Shown in pieces: positions 1 through 9,611 of a stretch of DNA of 64,000 nt (the stretch's first letter is position 1; every line of letters begins with the position of its first letter). Origin of the DNA: Azospirillum doebereinerae (lineage in GTDB: Bacteria; Pseudomonadota; Alphaproteobacteria; Azospirillales; Azospirillaceae); NCBI RefSeq assembly GCF_003989665.1, contig NZ_RZIJ01000004.1, positions 124,001-188,000 of the forward strand. Reading direction: 5' to 3'. The position numbers and the translations under genes are program-made. Below the pieces are notes generated by a model, which was given only the letters and a program-made list of their open reading frames with translations, made no database searches and was not told where the DNA came from.

Positions 1-69
1 GGTCAGGGCGGCTTCGTCGTACAGGGCGAGAACAAGCGTCCTCAACCCGGCCTCAATCCGAATGGACAT
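1..69 (-). CDS. 5' end of an unidentified protein, cut by the window edge
   Basis: An ATG at 67-69 on the minus strand opens a frame that runs off the window start (MSIRIEAGLRTLVLALYDEA...). A GGAG lies about 7 nt upstream. Only 23 residues are visible, too few to recognise a family. It lies downstream of the tRNA cluster on the same strand. Its reality rests only on the start signal and the open frame. Confidence 0.35.
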   Translation of the reverse strand, partial: MSIRIEAGLRTLVLALYDEAALT

Positions 70-258
70 GGGCGCGCTCCAGAAATCAGGGGGTGACGTG
101 TTGGAGCCCCGATTATCCGTGCGCGGCCCCCTTCGGGCCATGCTCGCCAAGGGAGTAACACCTTGGGCGCGGCCTGCTGATGCGGCAATGCCACACCGGG
201 GTGCTCAGAAAGACTTGGGAGGACGCTGGGAAGTCCCGCGTCAAGGCGCGGGAAGAAA

Positions 259-334
259 TGGTGGAGCCGAGGGGGATCGAACCCCTGACCTTCGCAATGC
301 CATTGCGACGCTCTCCCAGCTGAGCTACGGCCCC
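259..334 (-). tRNA. tRNA-Ala(GGC), copy 2
   Basis: The reverse complement folds as a 76-nt cloverleaf with encoded CCA (259-261). The acceptor stem GGGGCCG pairs with CGGCTCC, the anticodon loop is TGGCATT (anticodon GGC), and the T loop is TTCGATC. Its T-stem differs from the copy at 542-617 by a compensated base pair. It sits 3 nt from the adjacent tRNA-Leu. Confidence 0.96.
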
Positions 335-337
335 ATT

Positions 338-424
338 TGGTGCGCTTGGAGGGAGTCGAACCCCCACGGCCTTTCAGCCACTAGGACCTGAACCTAGCGC
401 GTCTACCAGTTCCGCCACAAGCGC
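338..424 (-). tRNA. tRNA-Leu(CAG), copy 2
   Basis: An 87-nt class II tRNA with encoded CCA at 338-340. The acceptor GCGCTTG pairs with CAAGCGC, the anticodon loop is TTCAGGT (anticodon CAG) on a CTAGG/CCTAG stem, and there is a long variable arm. Relative to the copy at 621-707, both sides of the variable-arm stem change together. Confidence 0.96.
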
Positions 425-541
425 GCACCGTTACCCTGGTAGCAACCGGAACGCGACATCCGGGGTGAAAACACCACAGTGAAGCGTTCAGGAAGTATAG
501 ACTTTACTCTAGAACATCTCCTCCCGGAGTCCGGGAAGAAA

Positions 542-617
542 TGGTGGAGCCGAGGAGGATCGAACTCCTGACCTTCGCAATGCCATTGCGACGCTCTCCC
601 AGCTGAGCTACGGCCCC
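542..617 (-). tRNA. tRNA-Ala(GGC), copy 1
   Basis: A second 76-nt tRNA-Ala with the same GGC anticodon and encoded CCA (542-544). The T-stem reads CAGGAG/CTCCT where copy 2 has CAGGGG/CCCCT, so pairing is kept. It forms a Leu-Ala pair with the tRNA at 621-707, separated by 3 nt. Confidence 0.96.
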
Positions 618-620
618 GTT

Positions 621-707
621 TGGTGCGCTTGGAGGGAGTCGAACCCCCACGACCTTGCAGTCACTAGGACCTGAACCTAGCGCGTCTACCAGTTCCGCCA
701 CAAGCGC
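621..707 (-). tRNA. tRNA-Leu(CAG), copy 1
   Basis: An 87-nt tRNA-Leu, anticodon CAG, with encoded CCA at 621-623 and a class II variable arm. It is the first gene of the tandem Leu-Ala-Leu-Ala array on the minus strand. Two Leu(CAG) genes fit the heavy CTG usage of the high-GC genes in this window. Confidence 0.96.
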
Positions 708-778
708 GTCCCGCGTTACTTGGGGTCACGCGGGGCGCTCTATGTACCCAGAGGAACCGCCGCGCTCAAGAGAAAAAT

Positions 779-807
779 CGCGCCCCCGAAAGATTTTTCC
801 GGGCGCG
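779..807 (-). terminator. Rho-independent terminator of the methyltransferase gene
   Basis: CGCGCCC (779-785) pairs with GGGCGCG (801-807), and the minus strand continues into ATTTTTCTC. It lies about 20 nt past the stop of the gene ending at 828, separating it from the tRNA array. Confidence 0.7.
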
Positions 808-827
808 CCCCTTTTCCCTCGCCAGCC

Positions 828-1763
828 CTATTCCGCCGGCTTGATCGCGTAGAAGCGGAAGACGCGCATTCCGGCCTCGATGGCGGCGACGCGGCGCACC
901 CACATCTCGACCTCCTCCATCACCGCCAGCTTGGTGGGGACGTCCAGATGGTGCTTTTCCAGATGCTCGACCAAGCCCTGGATGGCGACCAGGATCAGGT
1001 TGCGGTGGGTGTCGGAGATGTCCTCGGAAATGCGCAGGTCGAGGTTCCGCTGGGCGAACGCGTTGGCCATGCGCTCCTTGTCCCACAGATGCGGCTGCAT
1101 CGGCTCCTTGTCGCACCAGGACTGGATCGCCTTGGCGCCGATCTTGTCGGCTTCGGCGATGTAGTCGGTGATCAGCAGATGCCCGCGCGGCTTCAGGACG
1201 ATCTCCATCCCGTCGAACATCTGCTCCTTGTCGCGGACCGAGAACAGCCCTTCCTTGTAGACGATGGCGTCCACACGCTTGGGATAGCCGAAATGCTCGG
1301 GGTTGAAGGTCTCGACCGGCGCCTTCTTTTCCAACCCGGCCTTGAAGGAGCGCACCATGCCCTCCTTCGCCATCAGGTCGGACGCCTCCAGCCCGGTCAC
1401 CCAGCAGCCGTATTTGCCCGCCATGGTCCGGCTGGTGCCGCCGAGACCGGCCGCCAGATCGAGCACGCTCATCGCCGGGTTCAGCCCCAGCGGCTTCACC
1501 AGATAGGGGATGTGGTCGGCGCCGCCGGGCGTGTTGAAGCCCTCACCCCACAACTTCTCCGCCACCTCGATGCGGGTCGCGGTCCACAGGGGCTTGCCCC
1601 AGCGGTTGATGCCCGGCCCCGGACCCGACGGCGGCTCCGGCGGGGGGGGCGGCGCCTCGTCCTTCCTGCCCTTCTTCTTGCCGGAGAGGTCGTAGCCCTC
1701 CCACCAGGCATGAAGGCGCGTCTTCAGGTTCGGCCCCTGGCCGTCGTCGTTTTTGTCCGTCAT
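828..1763 (-). CDS. SAM-dependent class I methyltransferase
   Basis: 311 residues from the ATG at 1761-1763. The frame is open further upstream, but that part is arginine-rich and unlike the rest. The N-terminal 60 residues are charged and contain a proline run (PPPPPEPP). The motif I stretch VLDLAAGLGG, followed by an acidic position in VTGLEAS, is a Rossmann SAM-binding site. Later segments (VLKPRGHLLITDYI) fit the C-terminal half of small-molecule methyltransferases. The substrate cannot be told. It lies alone between a terminator and the mepA-like gene on the same strand. Confidence 0.8.
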   Translation of the reverse strand: MTDKNDDGQGPNLKTRLHAWWEGYDLSGKKKGRKDEAPPPPPEPPSGPGPGINRWGKPLWTATRIEVAEKLWGEGFNTPGGADHIPYLVKPLGLNPAMSVLDLAAGLGGTSRTMAGKYGCWVTGLEASDLMAKEGMVRSFKAGLEKKAPVETFNPEHFGYPKRVDAIVYKEGLFSVRDKEQMFDGMEIVLKPRGHLLITDYIAEADKIGAKAIQSWCDKEPMQPHLWDKERMANAFAQRNLDLRISEDISDTHRNLILVAIQGLVEHLEKHHLDVPTKLAVMEEVEMWVRRVAAIEAGMRVFRFYAIKPAE

Positions 1764-1953
1764 CGCCACCCGCCGCCCCGCTCGCCGATCGCCGCGTCTT
1801 CGGAGCCCGGCACCGTGATGCCGGCCGTGCGCGGCCTGTTTGTCCTGCGGTCGATGGATCCCATCATGAAACATCCCCCGCAAGAAACGTTCACACCCTC
1901 AGGCTATCCAAGCGCCAAGTCCAAGCAAGCGGAAAATCGCCGCCCCGCCCCGG

Positions 1954-2919
1954 TCATCGGGTCGCGGGGGCAGCCGAATCCGTCAGGGAATCAAGGGGAA
2001 GCGACGCCACCCGCGTGCCGGCCGCGCGCAGCACCGCTTGGCAGGACGGCGGCACGTTGGCGACACGCGGACCGGGCGGGCGCGGCTTGGGCGGGGTCGC
2101 GTGCGGGCGCTCCACCGCCGGGGTGGCGCGGTCCAGCCAGGAGGCGACCTCCTCGCCGCAGCCGTCGCCTTCGGGCTGGGCGGCCTGGTCCTCGCATTGC
2201 GGGCTGCCGGGCGGGCAGCTCAGGCGGATGTGCATGTGGCCGTCATGCCCGTACCAGGGACGCAGCTTGTTCAGGAAGGAGCGGTCCGGCCAGGAGCGGC
2301 CGCACATCGCCTGCTTGATCGCCGGGTTGACGAAGATGCGGGACACGCGCGGGTCGCTGGCGGCGATCTGGACCAGCCGCGCCTGCCGCTCCGACCAGCC
2401 GTTGCCGATGGTCATCCGGTCGTAATCGACGTATTTGACCTCGTCGAGCCGCTCGCGCGCGGTCCGCGCCATCGGCGGCAGGTCGAGCCGCAGCCAGACG
2501 TCGGCGTCCAGCCCGATCTGGTGGCTGGCGTGGCCCATCGGCATCGGGCCGCCGCGCGCCTGCCCCATGTCACCGATCAGCGCGGTGCCCAGCCCGGCGG
2601 CGGCGACCTTGCGGCCGAAATCCTTCAGGGTGTCGATCAGGAGCGGGTGGCCGTAGTTGCGCTGGCGCGACAGCCGGATCACCTGATAGCCGACGCCTTC
2701 CGCCGGCAGCGCCCGCGCCCCGGCGATGCAGCCCGCGGCATAGCCGCCGATGGATTGCGCCACGCCCAGCGACGGGCCGGGCACGGCGGCCCAGGCGACG
2801 CTGGTGGTGTAATCGGGGGGCTTGCGGGCGGTCTTCTTGCGGGTCTCGGCCCCGGCGGCGCCCGTCAGGGCGACAGTCGCCACGACACACGCGAGCACCC
2901 CAACGGCAAGACGCTTCAT
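1954..2919 (-). CDS. mepA: Penicillin-insensitive murein endopeptidase (MepA family)
   Basis: 321 residues with an N-terminal signal peptide (MKRLAVGVLACVVATVAL...AGA) and an AAGGGGAA ribosome site before the ATG. MepA is a LAS-family zinc peptidase that cuts D-Ala-mDAP cross-links in periplasmic peptidoglycan. The zinc motifs are visible: GHASHQIGLDADVW (His-X6-Asp) and GHDGHMHIRLSCP (His-X-His). The C-terminal 90 residues are Pro/Ala-rich beyond the catalytic domain, with further cysteines (CQAVLRAAG). Length is somewhat above the usual 270-300. It is monocistronic on the minus strand. Confidence 0.9.
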   Translation of the reverse strand: MKRLAVGVLACVVATVALTGAAGAETRKKTARKPPDYTTSVAWAAVPGPSLGVAQSIGGYAAGCIAGARALPAEGVGYQVIRLSRQRNYGHPLLIDTLKDFGRKVAAAGLGTALIGDMGQARGGPMPMGHASHQIGLDADVWLRLDLPPMARTARERLDEVKYVDYDRMTIGNGWSERQARLVQIAASDPRVSRIFVNPAIKQAMCGRSWPDRSFLNKLRPWYGHDGHMHIRLSCPPGSPQCEDQAAQPEGDGCGEEVASWLDRATPAVERPHATPPKPRPPGPRVANVPPSCQAVLRAAGTRVASLPLDSLTDSAAPATR

Positions 2920-3042
2920 GGTTTCCCCTTCACCCGCAGCCGGCTGTTCCGGTGTAGCGCAGGGAGGGTTAAGGAATGGTGGAGGTCAAGAACGGTTCTC
3001 AATCCTCTCCCATCAGTCCAGCCTCCGTCAGTCCAGTGCCCA

Positions 3043-4176
3043 TCAATCCAGGGTCTGGCGGTAGCGCTTCAGGGCGATCGCGGTGACCACCGCCAGGAAC
3101 AGCGCCAGCGCCGCGACCTCCCCCGCGATCTCGGCCGCCCCGTTGCCCTTGAGCAGGATGCCGCGCACGATGCGCAGGAAATGGGTCAGCGGCAGGATCT
3201 CCCCCACCGCCTGCGCCCAGCCGGGCATGCCCCGAAAGGGAAACATGAAGCCCGACAACAGGATCGACGGCAGGAAGTAGAAAAACGACATCTGCATCGC
3301 CTGCAACTGGTTCTTCGCCAGGGTGGAGAAGGTGAAGCCGACCGCGAGGTTGGCGGCGATGAACAGGACCAGCACCAGCGACAGCAGCGTCAGGCTGCCC
3401 AACAGCGGCACGTCGAACAGCAGTTTCGCCGCCCCCAGGATCAGCACCACCTGGAGATACCCGACGCAGACGAAGGGCACGATCTTGCCCAGCATTACCT
3501 CGAAGGGGCGGACCGGCATCGCCAGCAGGTTCTCCATCGTGCCGCGCTCCCGCTCGCGGGTCACGGCCAGCGCGGTCATCATCACCATGGTCATGCTCAG
3601 CACCACCCCCATCAGGCCGGGCACGACGTTGTACTGGGTGATGCCCTCCGGGTTGTAGCGGCGGTGGACCCGCAGCTCGACCGGGTCGGGGGTGGAGCGC
3701 AGCGGCGCCAGCGGCCCGGTCAAATCGGGGTCGAGCGCCTGCCGGGCGATCACCGCCAGCGCCGCCAGCGCGTTGCTGGTGGCGGCCGGGTCGGTGGCGT
3801 CGGCCTCCACCAGCAGGACCGGGCGGGTGCCGCGTTGCAGGTCGCGCCCGAAGCCGGCCGGAACGGTGACGGCGAACTGAACGCTCCCCTCGGCCAGCAG
3901 GCGGTCCAACTCGGCCTCCCCCGCCACGGCGCGGGTGATGTCGAAATACCCGGAGTTGTCCAACGCCGCGACCAGCGTGCGGGCGAAGGGGCCGGGGTCG
4001 GCGACCAGGACGGCGGTCGGCAGTCGCTTGGGATCGGCGTTGATGGCGAAGCCGAACAGGACGAGTTGCAGGATCGGCACCCCCACCATCATGGCGAAGG
4101 TCAGCCGGTCGCGCCGCATTTGTATGAATTCCTTAACCATGACCGCAACAAAGCGGGCAACCGACACGCGAGTCAT
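3043..4176 (-). CDS. ABC-2 type transporter permease (YhhJ/YbhS-like)
   Basis: 377 residues. One membrane helix near residues 20-45 (FAMMVGVPILQLVLFGFAIN) is followed by a soluble loop of about 130 residues and then five more hydrophobic segments, ending in LFLAVVTAIALKRY. This is the ABC-2 exporter layout with a large first periplasmic loop. The conserved NVVPGLMGVVLSMTMVMMTALAVTRE region with RERGTMENLLAMP marks the family. Its natural partners are the ATPase (4761-5714) and HlyD protein (5711-6679) upstream on the same strand. E. coli ybhGFSR has two permeases; only one is present here. Confidence 0.88.
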   Translation of the reverse strand: MTRVSVARFVAVMVKEFIQMRRDRLTFAMMVGVPILQLVLFGFAINADPKRLPTAVLVADPGPFARTLVAALDNSGYFDITRAVAGEAELDRLLAEGSVQFAVTVPAGFGRDLQRGTRPVLLVEADATDPAATSNALAALAVIARQALDPDLTGPLAPLRSTPDPVELRVHRRYNPEGITQYNVVPGLMGVVLSMTMVMMTALAVTRERERGTMENLLAMPVRPFEVMLGKIVPFVCVGYLQVVLILGAAKLLFDVPLLGSLTLLSLVLVLFIAANLAVGFTFSTLAKNQLQAMQMSFFYFLPSILLSGFMFPFRGMPGWAQAVGEILPLTHFLRIVRGILLKGNGAAEIAGEVAALALFLAVVTAIALKRYRQTLD

Positions 4177-4271
4177 GGAAAACCCCTATGACTTGGAAAG
4201 TAGAAAAAACACGGCTTTCGGCAGAAAGAAAAAAACCGGAAAGGGACTTTTAATTTTTTTTATTCGTTCTA

Positions 4272-4277
4272 TTGACA
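4272..4277 (+). promoter_or_regulatory. Possible -35 element for the small secreted protein
   Basis: A perfect TTGACA lies in an AT-rich stretch (about 4200-4325) unlike its GC-rich surroundings. No clear -10 hexamer is found at 17 nt, so this is only half a promoter on inspection. Confidence 0.3.
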
Positions 4278-4338
4278 GGGTCATGTTTCTTATGGAGAAG
4301 ATTGGGAACTTACTCAATATTGTCCCTGGAGACATCCC

Positions 4339-4707
4339 GTGAAGGCTTTCGTTGCCAAGAGCACCCTGTTTGCCGCCGCTCTCTTCCTGACGCAGGGCGC
4401 CGCTCTGGCCGGGCAGCAGGATTTCACCATCGTCAACAAGACCGGCTATCCGCTGAAGCACATCTTCGTGTCGGAGTCCAAGAGCAACAGCTGGGACGAG
4501 GACGTGCTGGGCCGCGACGTGCTGAACGACGGTGAGGAATTCGAGCTCTCCTTCGGGAAGTCCGAGAGCACCTGCAAGTGGGACATGAAGGTCGCCTACG
4601 ACGACGGCGAGACCGCCGTGTGGGAGAACCTGGACCTCTGCAAGATCTCCAAGCTGACGCTGAAGTGGAACAAGAACACCGGCGTGACCTCCGCCCTGAA
4701 GGAGTGA
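4339..4707 (+). CDS. Small secreted protein of unknown function
   Basis: 122 residues starting at GTG, with GGAG 7 nt upstream. A signal peptide (MKAFVAKSTLFAAALFLTQG, cut near ALA) precedes a domain of about 100 residues containing VNKTGYPLKHIFVSESKSNSW and two Cys (CKWDM, DLCKIS) that could form a disulfide. I recognise a widespread small periplasmic family with a VNKTG opening but no proven function. It is transcribed from an AT-rich segment on the strand opposite to the exporter genes and separates their ATPase from the permease. Confidence 0.75.
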   Translation: MKAFVAKSTLFAAALFLTQGAALAGQQDFTIVNKTGYPLKHIFVSESKSNSWDEDVLGRDVLNDGEEFELSFGKSESTCKWDMKVAYDDGETAVWENLDLCKISKLTLKWNKNTGVTSALKE

Positions 4708-4714
4708 GGACCAC

Positions 4715-4756
4715 GGGGGCGCCGCGCCCAGGCCGTCGCGCCGCGGCGGCGCCCCC
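4715..4756. terminator. Shared hairpin between convergent genes
   Basis: GGGGGCGCC (4715-4723) pairs perfectly with GGCGCCCCC (4748-4756). It lies 7 nt after the stop of the plus-strand gene and 5 nt before the stop of the minus-strand ABC ATPase. There is no U-tract, so it may act as a bidirectional hairpin terminator or only block read-through. Confidence 0.5.
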
Positions 4757-4760
4757 GCCT

Positions 4761-5714
4761 TCATGAAAAGTTGTCCGTGCTGCGGTTCATCAGGTGGATG
4801 AAGACGTCCTCCAGGGTCGGTTCCGTTTCCACCACCCGCACAGCCTGGCCGTCCATCCAGGGGCCACCCATCCAGGGCTTCAACGCCGCATCCAGCGCCG
4901 CCGCGTCGGTTCCGCTGACGTGCAGGCGGCTGCCGAACACCGCGACCATCTCGACGCCCGGCTTGCCCTCCAAATCCGCCGCGATCCGCCGTGGATCGCC
5001 GCCCTCGACCAGCCGGGTCCGCAAGCCCGACTCCGCCACCACCCGGTCGACCGGCCCGTGCACCATCAGCGTGCCGTAGGCGATGTAGGCGATCTCGTGG
5101 CAGCGCTCCGCCTCGTCCATGTAATGGGTGCTGACCAGCACGGTCAGGCCCTCGCCGGCCAGCCGGTGGATCTCCTCCCAGAACTCGCGCCGCGCCTTGG
5201 GATCGACCCCCGCCGTCGGCTCGTCGAGCAGCAGCAGCTTGGGTTCGTGCAGGATGCAGGCGGCCAGCGCCAGACGCTGCTTCCAGCCGCCCGACAGCTC
5301 CCCCGCCAGTTGCGCCCGCCGGTTGCCCAGCCCCAGCCGCTCCAGCGCGGCGGCGACCTTGCGCCTGCGGTCGGGCACGCCGTACATGCGGGCGACGAAG
5401 TCCAGATTCTCGGCGATGCTCAGATCCTCCCAGAAGCTGAACTTCTGGGTCATGTAGCCGACCTGCCGCTTGATCGCCGCGCTCTGCGTGCGGATGTCGA
5501 GCCCCAGGCAGGTGCCCTCCCCCGCATCCGGCGTCAGCAGCCCGCAGAGCAGCCGGATCGTCGTCGTCTTGCCCGACCCGTTGGGGCCGAGGAAGCCGTA
5601 GATTTGCCCCTGCCCCACCCGGATCGACACGTCGTTGACGACCGTCCTGGTTCCGAAGCGCTTGACGAGGCCGCGCACGTCGATGGCCGGGGGAACCGCT
5701 GGGGTGGGCGTCAT
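4761..5714 (-). CDS. ABC exporter ATP-binding subunit
   Basis: 317 residues from the ATG that overlaps the HlyD stop (ATGA). Walker A is GPNGSGKT (43-50), the signature is LSGGWKQRLALA, and Walker B is LLLLDEPTAGVDP; the H-loop STHYMDEAERC follows. The signature has Trp where Gln is usual. The C-terminal 80 residues are the accessory domain of YbhF/CcmA-like ATPases. It energises export together with the permease at 3043-4176. The open frame continues far upstream, but that part is only the antisense of the HlyD reading frame. Confidence 0.92.
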   Translation of the reverse strand: MTPTPAVPPAIDVRGLVKRFGTRTVVNDVSIRVGQGQIYGFLGPNGSGKTTTIRLLCGLLTPDAGEGTCLGLDIRTQSAAIKRQVGYMTQKFSFWEDLSIAENLDFVARMYGVPDRRRKVAAALERLGLGNRRAQLAGELSGGWKQRLALAACILHEPKLLLLDEPTAGVDPKARREFWEEIHRLAGEGLTVLVSTHYMDEAERCHEIAYIAYGTLMVHGPVDRVVAESGLRTRLVEGGDPRRIAADLEGKPGVEMVAVFGSRLHVSGTDAAALDAALKPWMGGPWMDGQAVRVVETEPTLEDVFIHLMNRSTDNFS

Positions 5715-6679
5715 GGCGCCAGCTCCACGTCCACCGGCAGGCCGGGATTGAGGGCGAAGTCCCGAGCGGCGTCGGGAACCGCCTCGACCCGGAACACCAG
5801 CTTTTCCCGGCTGCCGACGCTGTAGATCACCGGTGGGGTGTATTCCGCCCTCGACGCCACAGACGTCACCCGCGCGCCCAAGCCCGCCGGGCAGCCGTCG
5901 CAGCGCACCCTCAGCGCGGTGCCCGGCGCCAGACGCGCGACGGCGGTCTCGGGCACGAAGAGCACCAGCTTGACCCGGTCCGGCGGCAGCAGGGCGACCA
6001 CCGGCGATCCCGCCGGCACCCATTCGCCGGGGTTGTAGAGCGTGTCCTCGACCAGTGCCCCGGCCGGCGCCGCCGGGGCCAGATCGGCCAAGCGGCGTTC
6101 CCCCTGCGCCAGCGCGGCCTCCGCCTGGGCGACCGCCTCGTCGGCCGCCCGACGCTGATCGGGACGCCCCGCCAAACCGGCCACCGCGAGCTGCGCCTGC
6201 GTCTCGGCCAGCCGGCCCCGGTCGCGGTCGAAGGCGGCGCGCGCGGTGTCGAGCTTGTCGGGGGAGCTGACCCGGCGGGCGACCAGCGCCGACTGCCGCT
6301 CCAGCTCCGCCGCCGACAGGCGCAGCGCCGCCTCCGCCTGGGCCTTCTGGGCGGCGACGACCGCCACCTCCTCCGCCCGCCTGCCGGTGTCGAGGTCGGC
6401 ACGCTGCGCCCTCGCCTGGGCCAGCGCCGCCGCCAGCCGGTCGCGCTCCGCCGTGGCGGTGGCGCGGTCGACGACGAACAGCGCCGCCCCCGCCGCGACC
6501 CGCTCGCCGCGCCGCACCAGCAGTTGCTCCAGCGTGCCGGCGGCCGGGGCGGCGATGCGCAGATACTCGCCCTCGACATAGCCATGCGCGAGCGGCGGCG
6601 GCGGCCCGCCCCAGCCGGGGCCGAGCGGCAGGCCAAGCCACAGCGCGGCGGCCGCCAGACTTTCCGTCCAACCGCTCAC
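5711..6679 (-). CDS. HlyD-family periplasmic adaptor of the ABC exporter
   Basis: 322 residues, starting at a GTG that overlaps the TetR stop by 4 nt (GTGA). One N-terminal hydrophobic segment anchors it in the inner membrane. A lipoyl/barrel-sandwich half (RIAAPAAGTLEQLLVRRGERVAAGAALFVVD) is followed by an Ala/Glu/Arg-rich coiled-coil hairpin of about 120 residues and the second half-motif (GEWVPAGSPVVALLPPD). Family members (YbhG, YhiI, HlyD) bridge the ABC pump to an outer-membrane channel. The tight overlaps with TetR and the ATPase gene indicate one transcript. Confidence 0.9.
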   Translation of the reverse strand: MSGWTESLAAAALWLGLPLGPGWGGPPPPLAHGYVEGEYLRIAAPAAGTLEQLLVRRGERVAAGAALFVVDRATATAERDRLAAALAQARAQRADLDTGRRAEEVAVVAAQKAQAEAALRLSAAELERQSALVARRVSSPDKLDTARAAFDRDRGRLAETQAQLAVAGLAGRPDQRRAADEAVAQAEAALAQGERRLADLAPAAPAGALVEDTLYNPGEWVPAGSPVVALLPPDRVKLVLFVPETAVARLAPGTALRVRCDGCPAGLGARVTSVASRAEYTPPVIYSVGSREKLVFRVEAVPDAARDFALNPGLPVDVELAP

Positions 6680-7365
6680 GGTGCGTCCCCTTCCGCGACG
6701 AGGACCCGGCGCAGATGGTCACGGTGGGTGGCGACCAGCGCCGCCACGTCGAGCGGTTCCGTGCCGTCCACCCGGTCGAAGGCGGTGCGCCAGATGGCGC
6801 TCAGCAGCAGCGGCGCGACGATCAGGCGGACGGTGTGCTCGACGTTCACCGGGCGGAACTCGCCCCGGTCGATGCCCCGTTGCAGCAGCGCCGCCAGCAG
6901 GCCGAAGCCGCGCCGGATCACCTCGCGGTGGTAAAAGGCGGCGAGTTCGGGGAAGTTGCCGGCCTCGGCGATCACCAGCTTGGGGATCACGGCGGCGCGG
7001 GTGGTGGCGATCACCTCGGCCACCATCGCCAGCAGCCGTTCCAGCAGCGCGAAGGACGGCTCCGGCACCTCGGCGATCATCCGCTCCGCCCGCTCCAGAT
7101 TGGGCAGGATCGCGGCGCGGATCACCGCCTTGAACAGCTCCTCCTTGCTGGGAAAGTACAGGTAGAGCGTGCCCTTGCTGACCCCGGCGCGCGCGGCGAC
7201 CTCCTCCAGCCGGGCGGCGGCGAAGCCGCGCTCGGCGAAGACGTCCATCGCGGCGGCGACGATCTCCTGCGGGCGGGCGCCCTTGCGGCGGCGCCAGCGC
7301 GGGGCATCGCCATCCGATGAAGACGGGGCGGGCGGGGGGGAAACGGGCGGATCGGGGTCCGGCAT
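6676..7365 (-). CDS. TetR/AcrR-family repressor of the exporter operon
   Basis: 229 residues. A Pro/Ser-rich lead of about 30 residues precedes the TetR helix-turn-helix ([28 protein letters not shown], roughly 50-77). The remainder is the helical ligand-binding and dimer domain. The arrangement TetR-HlyD-ATPase resembles E. coli cecR(ybiH)-ybhGF. It probably represses its own operon through the inverted repeat just upstream (7381-7394). The inducer is unknown. Confidence 0.9.
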   Translation of the reverse strand: MPDPDPPVSPPPAPSSSDGDAPRWRRRKGARPQEIVAAAMDVFAERGFAAARLEEVAARAGVSKGTLYLYFPSKEELFKAVIRAAILPNLERAERMIAEVPEPSFALLERLLAMVAEVIATTRAAVIPKLVIAEAGNFPELAAFYHREVIRRGFGLLAALLQRGIDRGEFRPVNVEHTVRLIVAPLLLSAIWRTAFDRVDGTEPLDVAALVATHRDHLRRVLVAEGDAP

Positions 7366-7380
7366 CGCGCCATCCTATTT

Positions 7381-7394
7381 ACTGACTGGTCAGT
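7381..7394. promoter_or_regulatory. Probable TetR operator
   Basis: ACTGAC-TG-GTCAGT, an inverted repeat with 6-bp perfect arms and a 2-nt spacer, lies 16 nt upstream of the tetR start in a local AT-rich stretch. Its form and position suit an autoregulatory TetR site. Confidence 0.65.
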
Positions 7395-7708
7395 TATTAA
7401 CACGATGTCCGCTTTTCCGCCATTCCCCTTCCGTGCGACTCTGGGACGCGGCCGAAGGTCATTGTGCAACGCAGTGTAGGCTATGCGAAAAGGCTTGCCT
7501 TTCTGCGGACAGTCGCGGAAACTTTCTATCGGCCGGTCGCGCGCGTTGCGGCGCACCGTCGTTGTCAATCGGAAAAAAGGCTGCCGGATCAACGGTCGCC
7601 GCTCCGTCGGGAGGAAAGGTTCAAGGCGCTGCCGCCGGGACCTTCGGTGTCGTGCCGTCCGTACGGCTTTCGCCGAGAAAGGCCCCCTGCCTTAGCGAGG
7701 GATCGACC
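7395..7708. other. Intergenic region between tetR and nifA
   Basis: Leader of nifA. I found no GG-N10-GC sigma-54 core and no TGT-N10-ACA site here, so nifA itself does not look NifA-activated. An AGGGA lies 7 nt before the nifA ATG. No convincing sigma-70 pair could be chosen by eye. Confidence 0.4.
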
Positions 7709-9568
<1,860 letters not shown>

Positions 9569-9611
9569 TCGGCTCCGACCGGGCGGGGAGCGGCCGGCCT
9601 CCCGCGAGCGT

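Noticed and set aside
5715-6722. N-terminal extension of the ABC ATPase frame
   Set aside because: Overlaps the true HlyD gene in another frame and has no ATPase motif before 5714.
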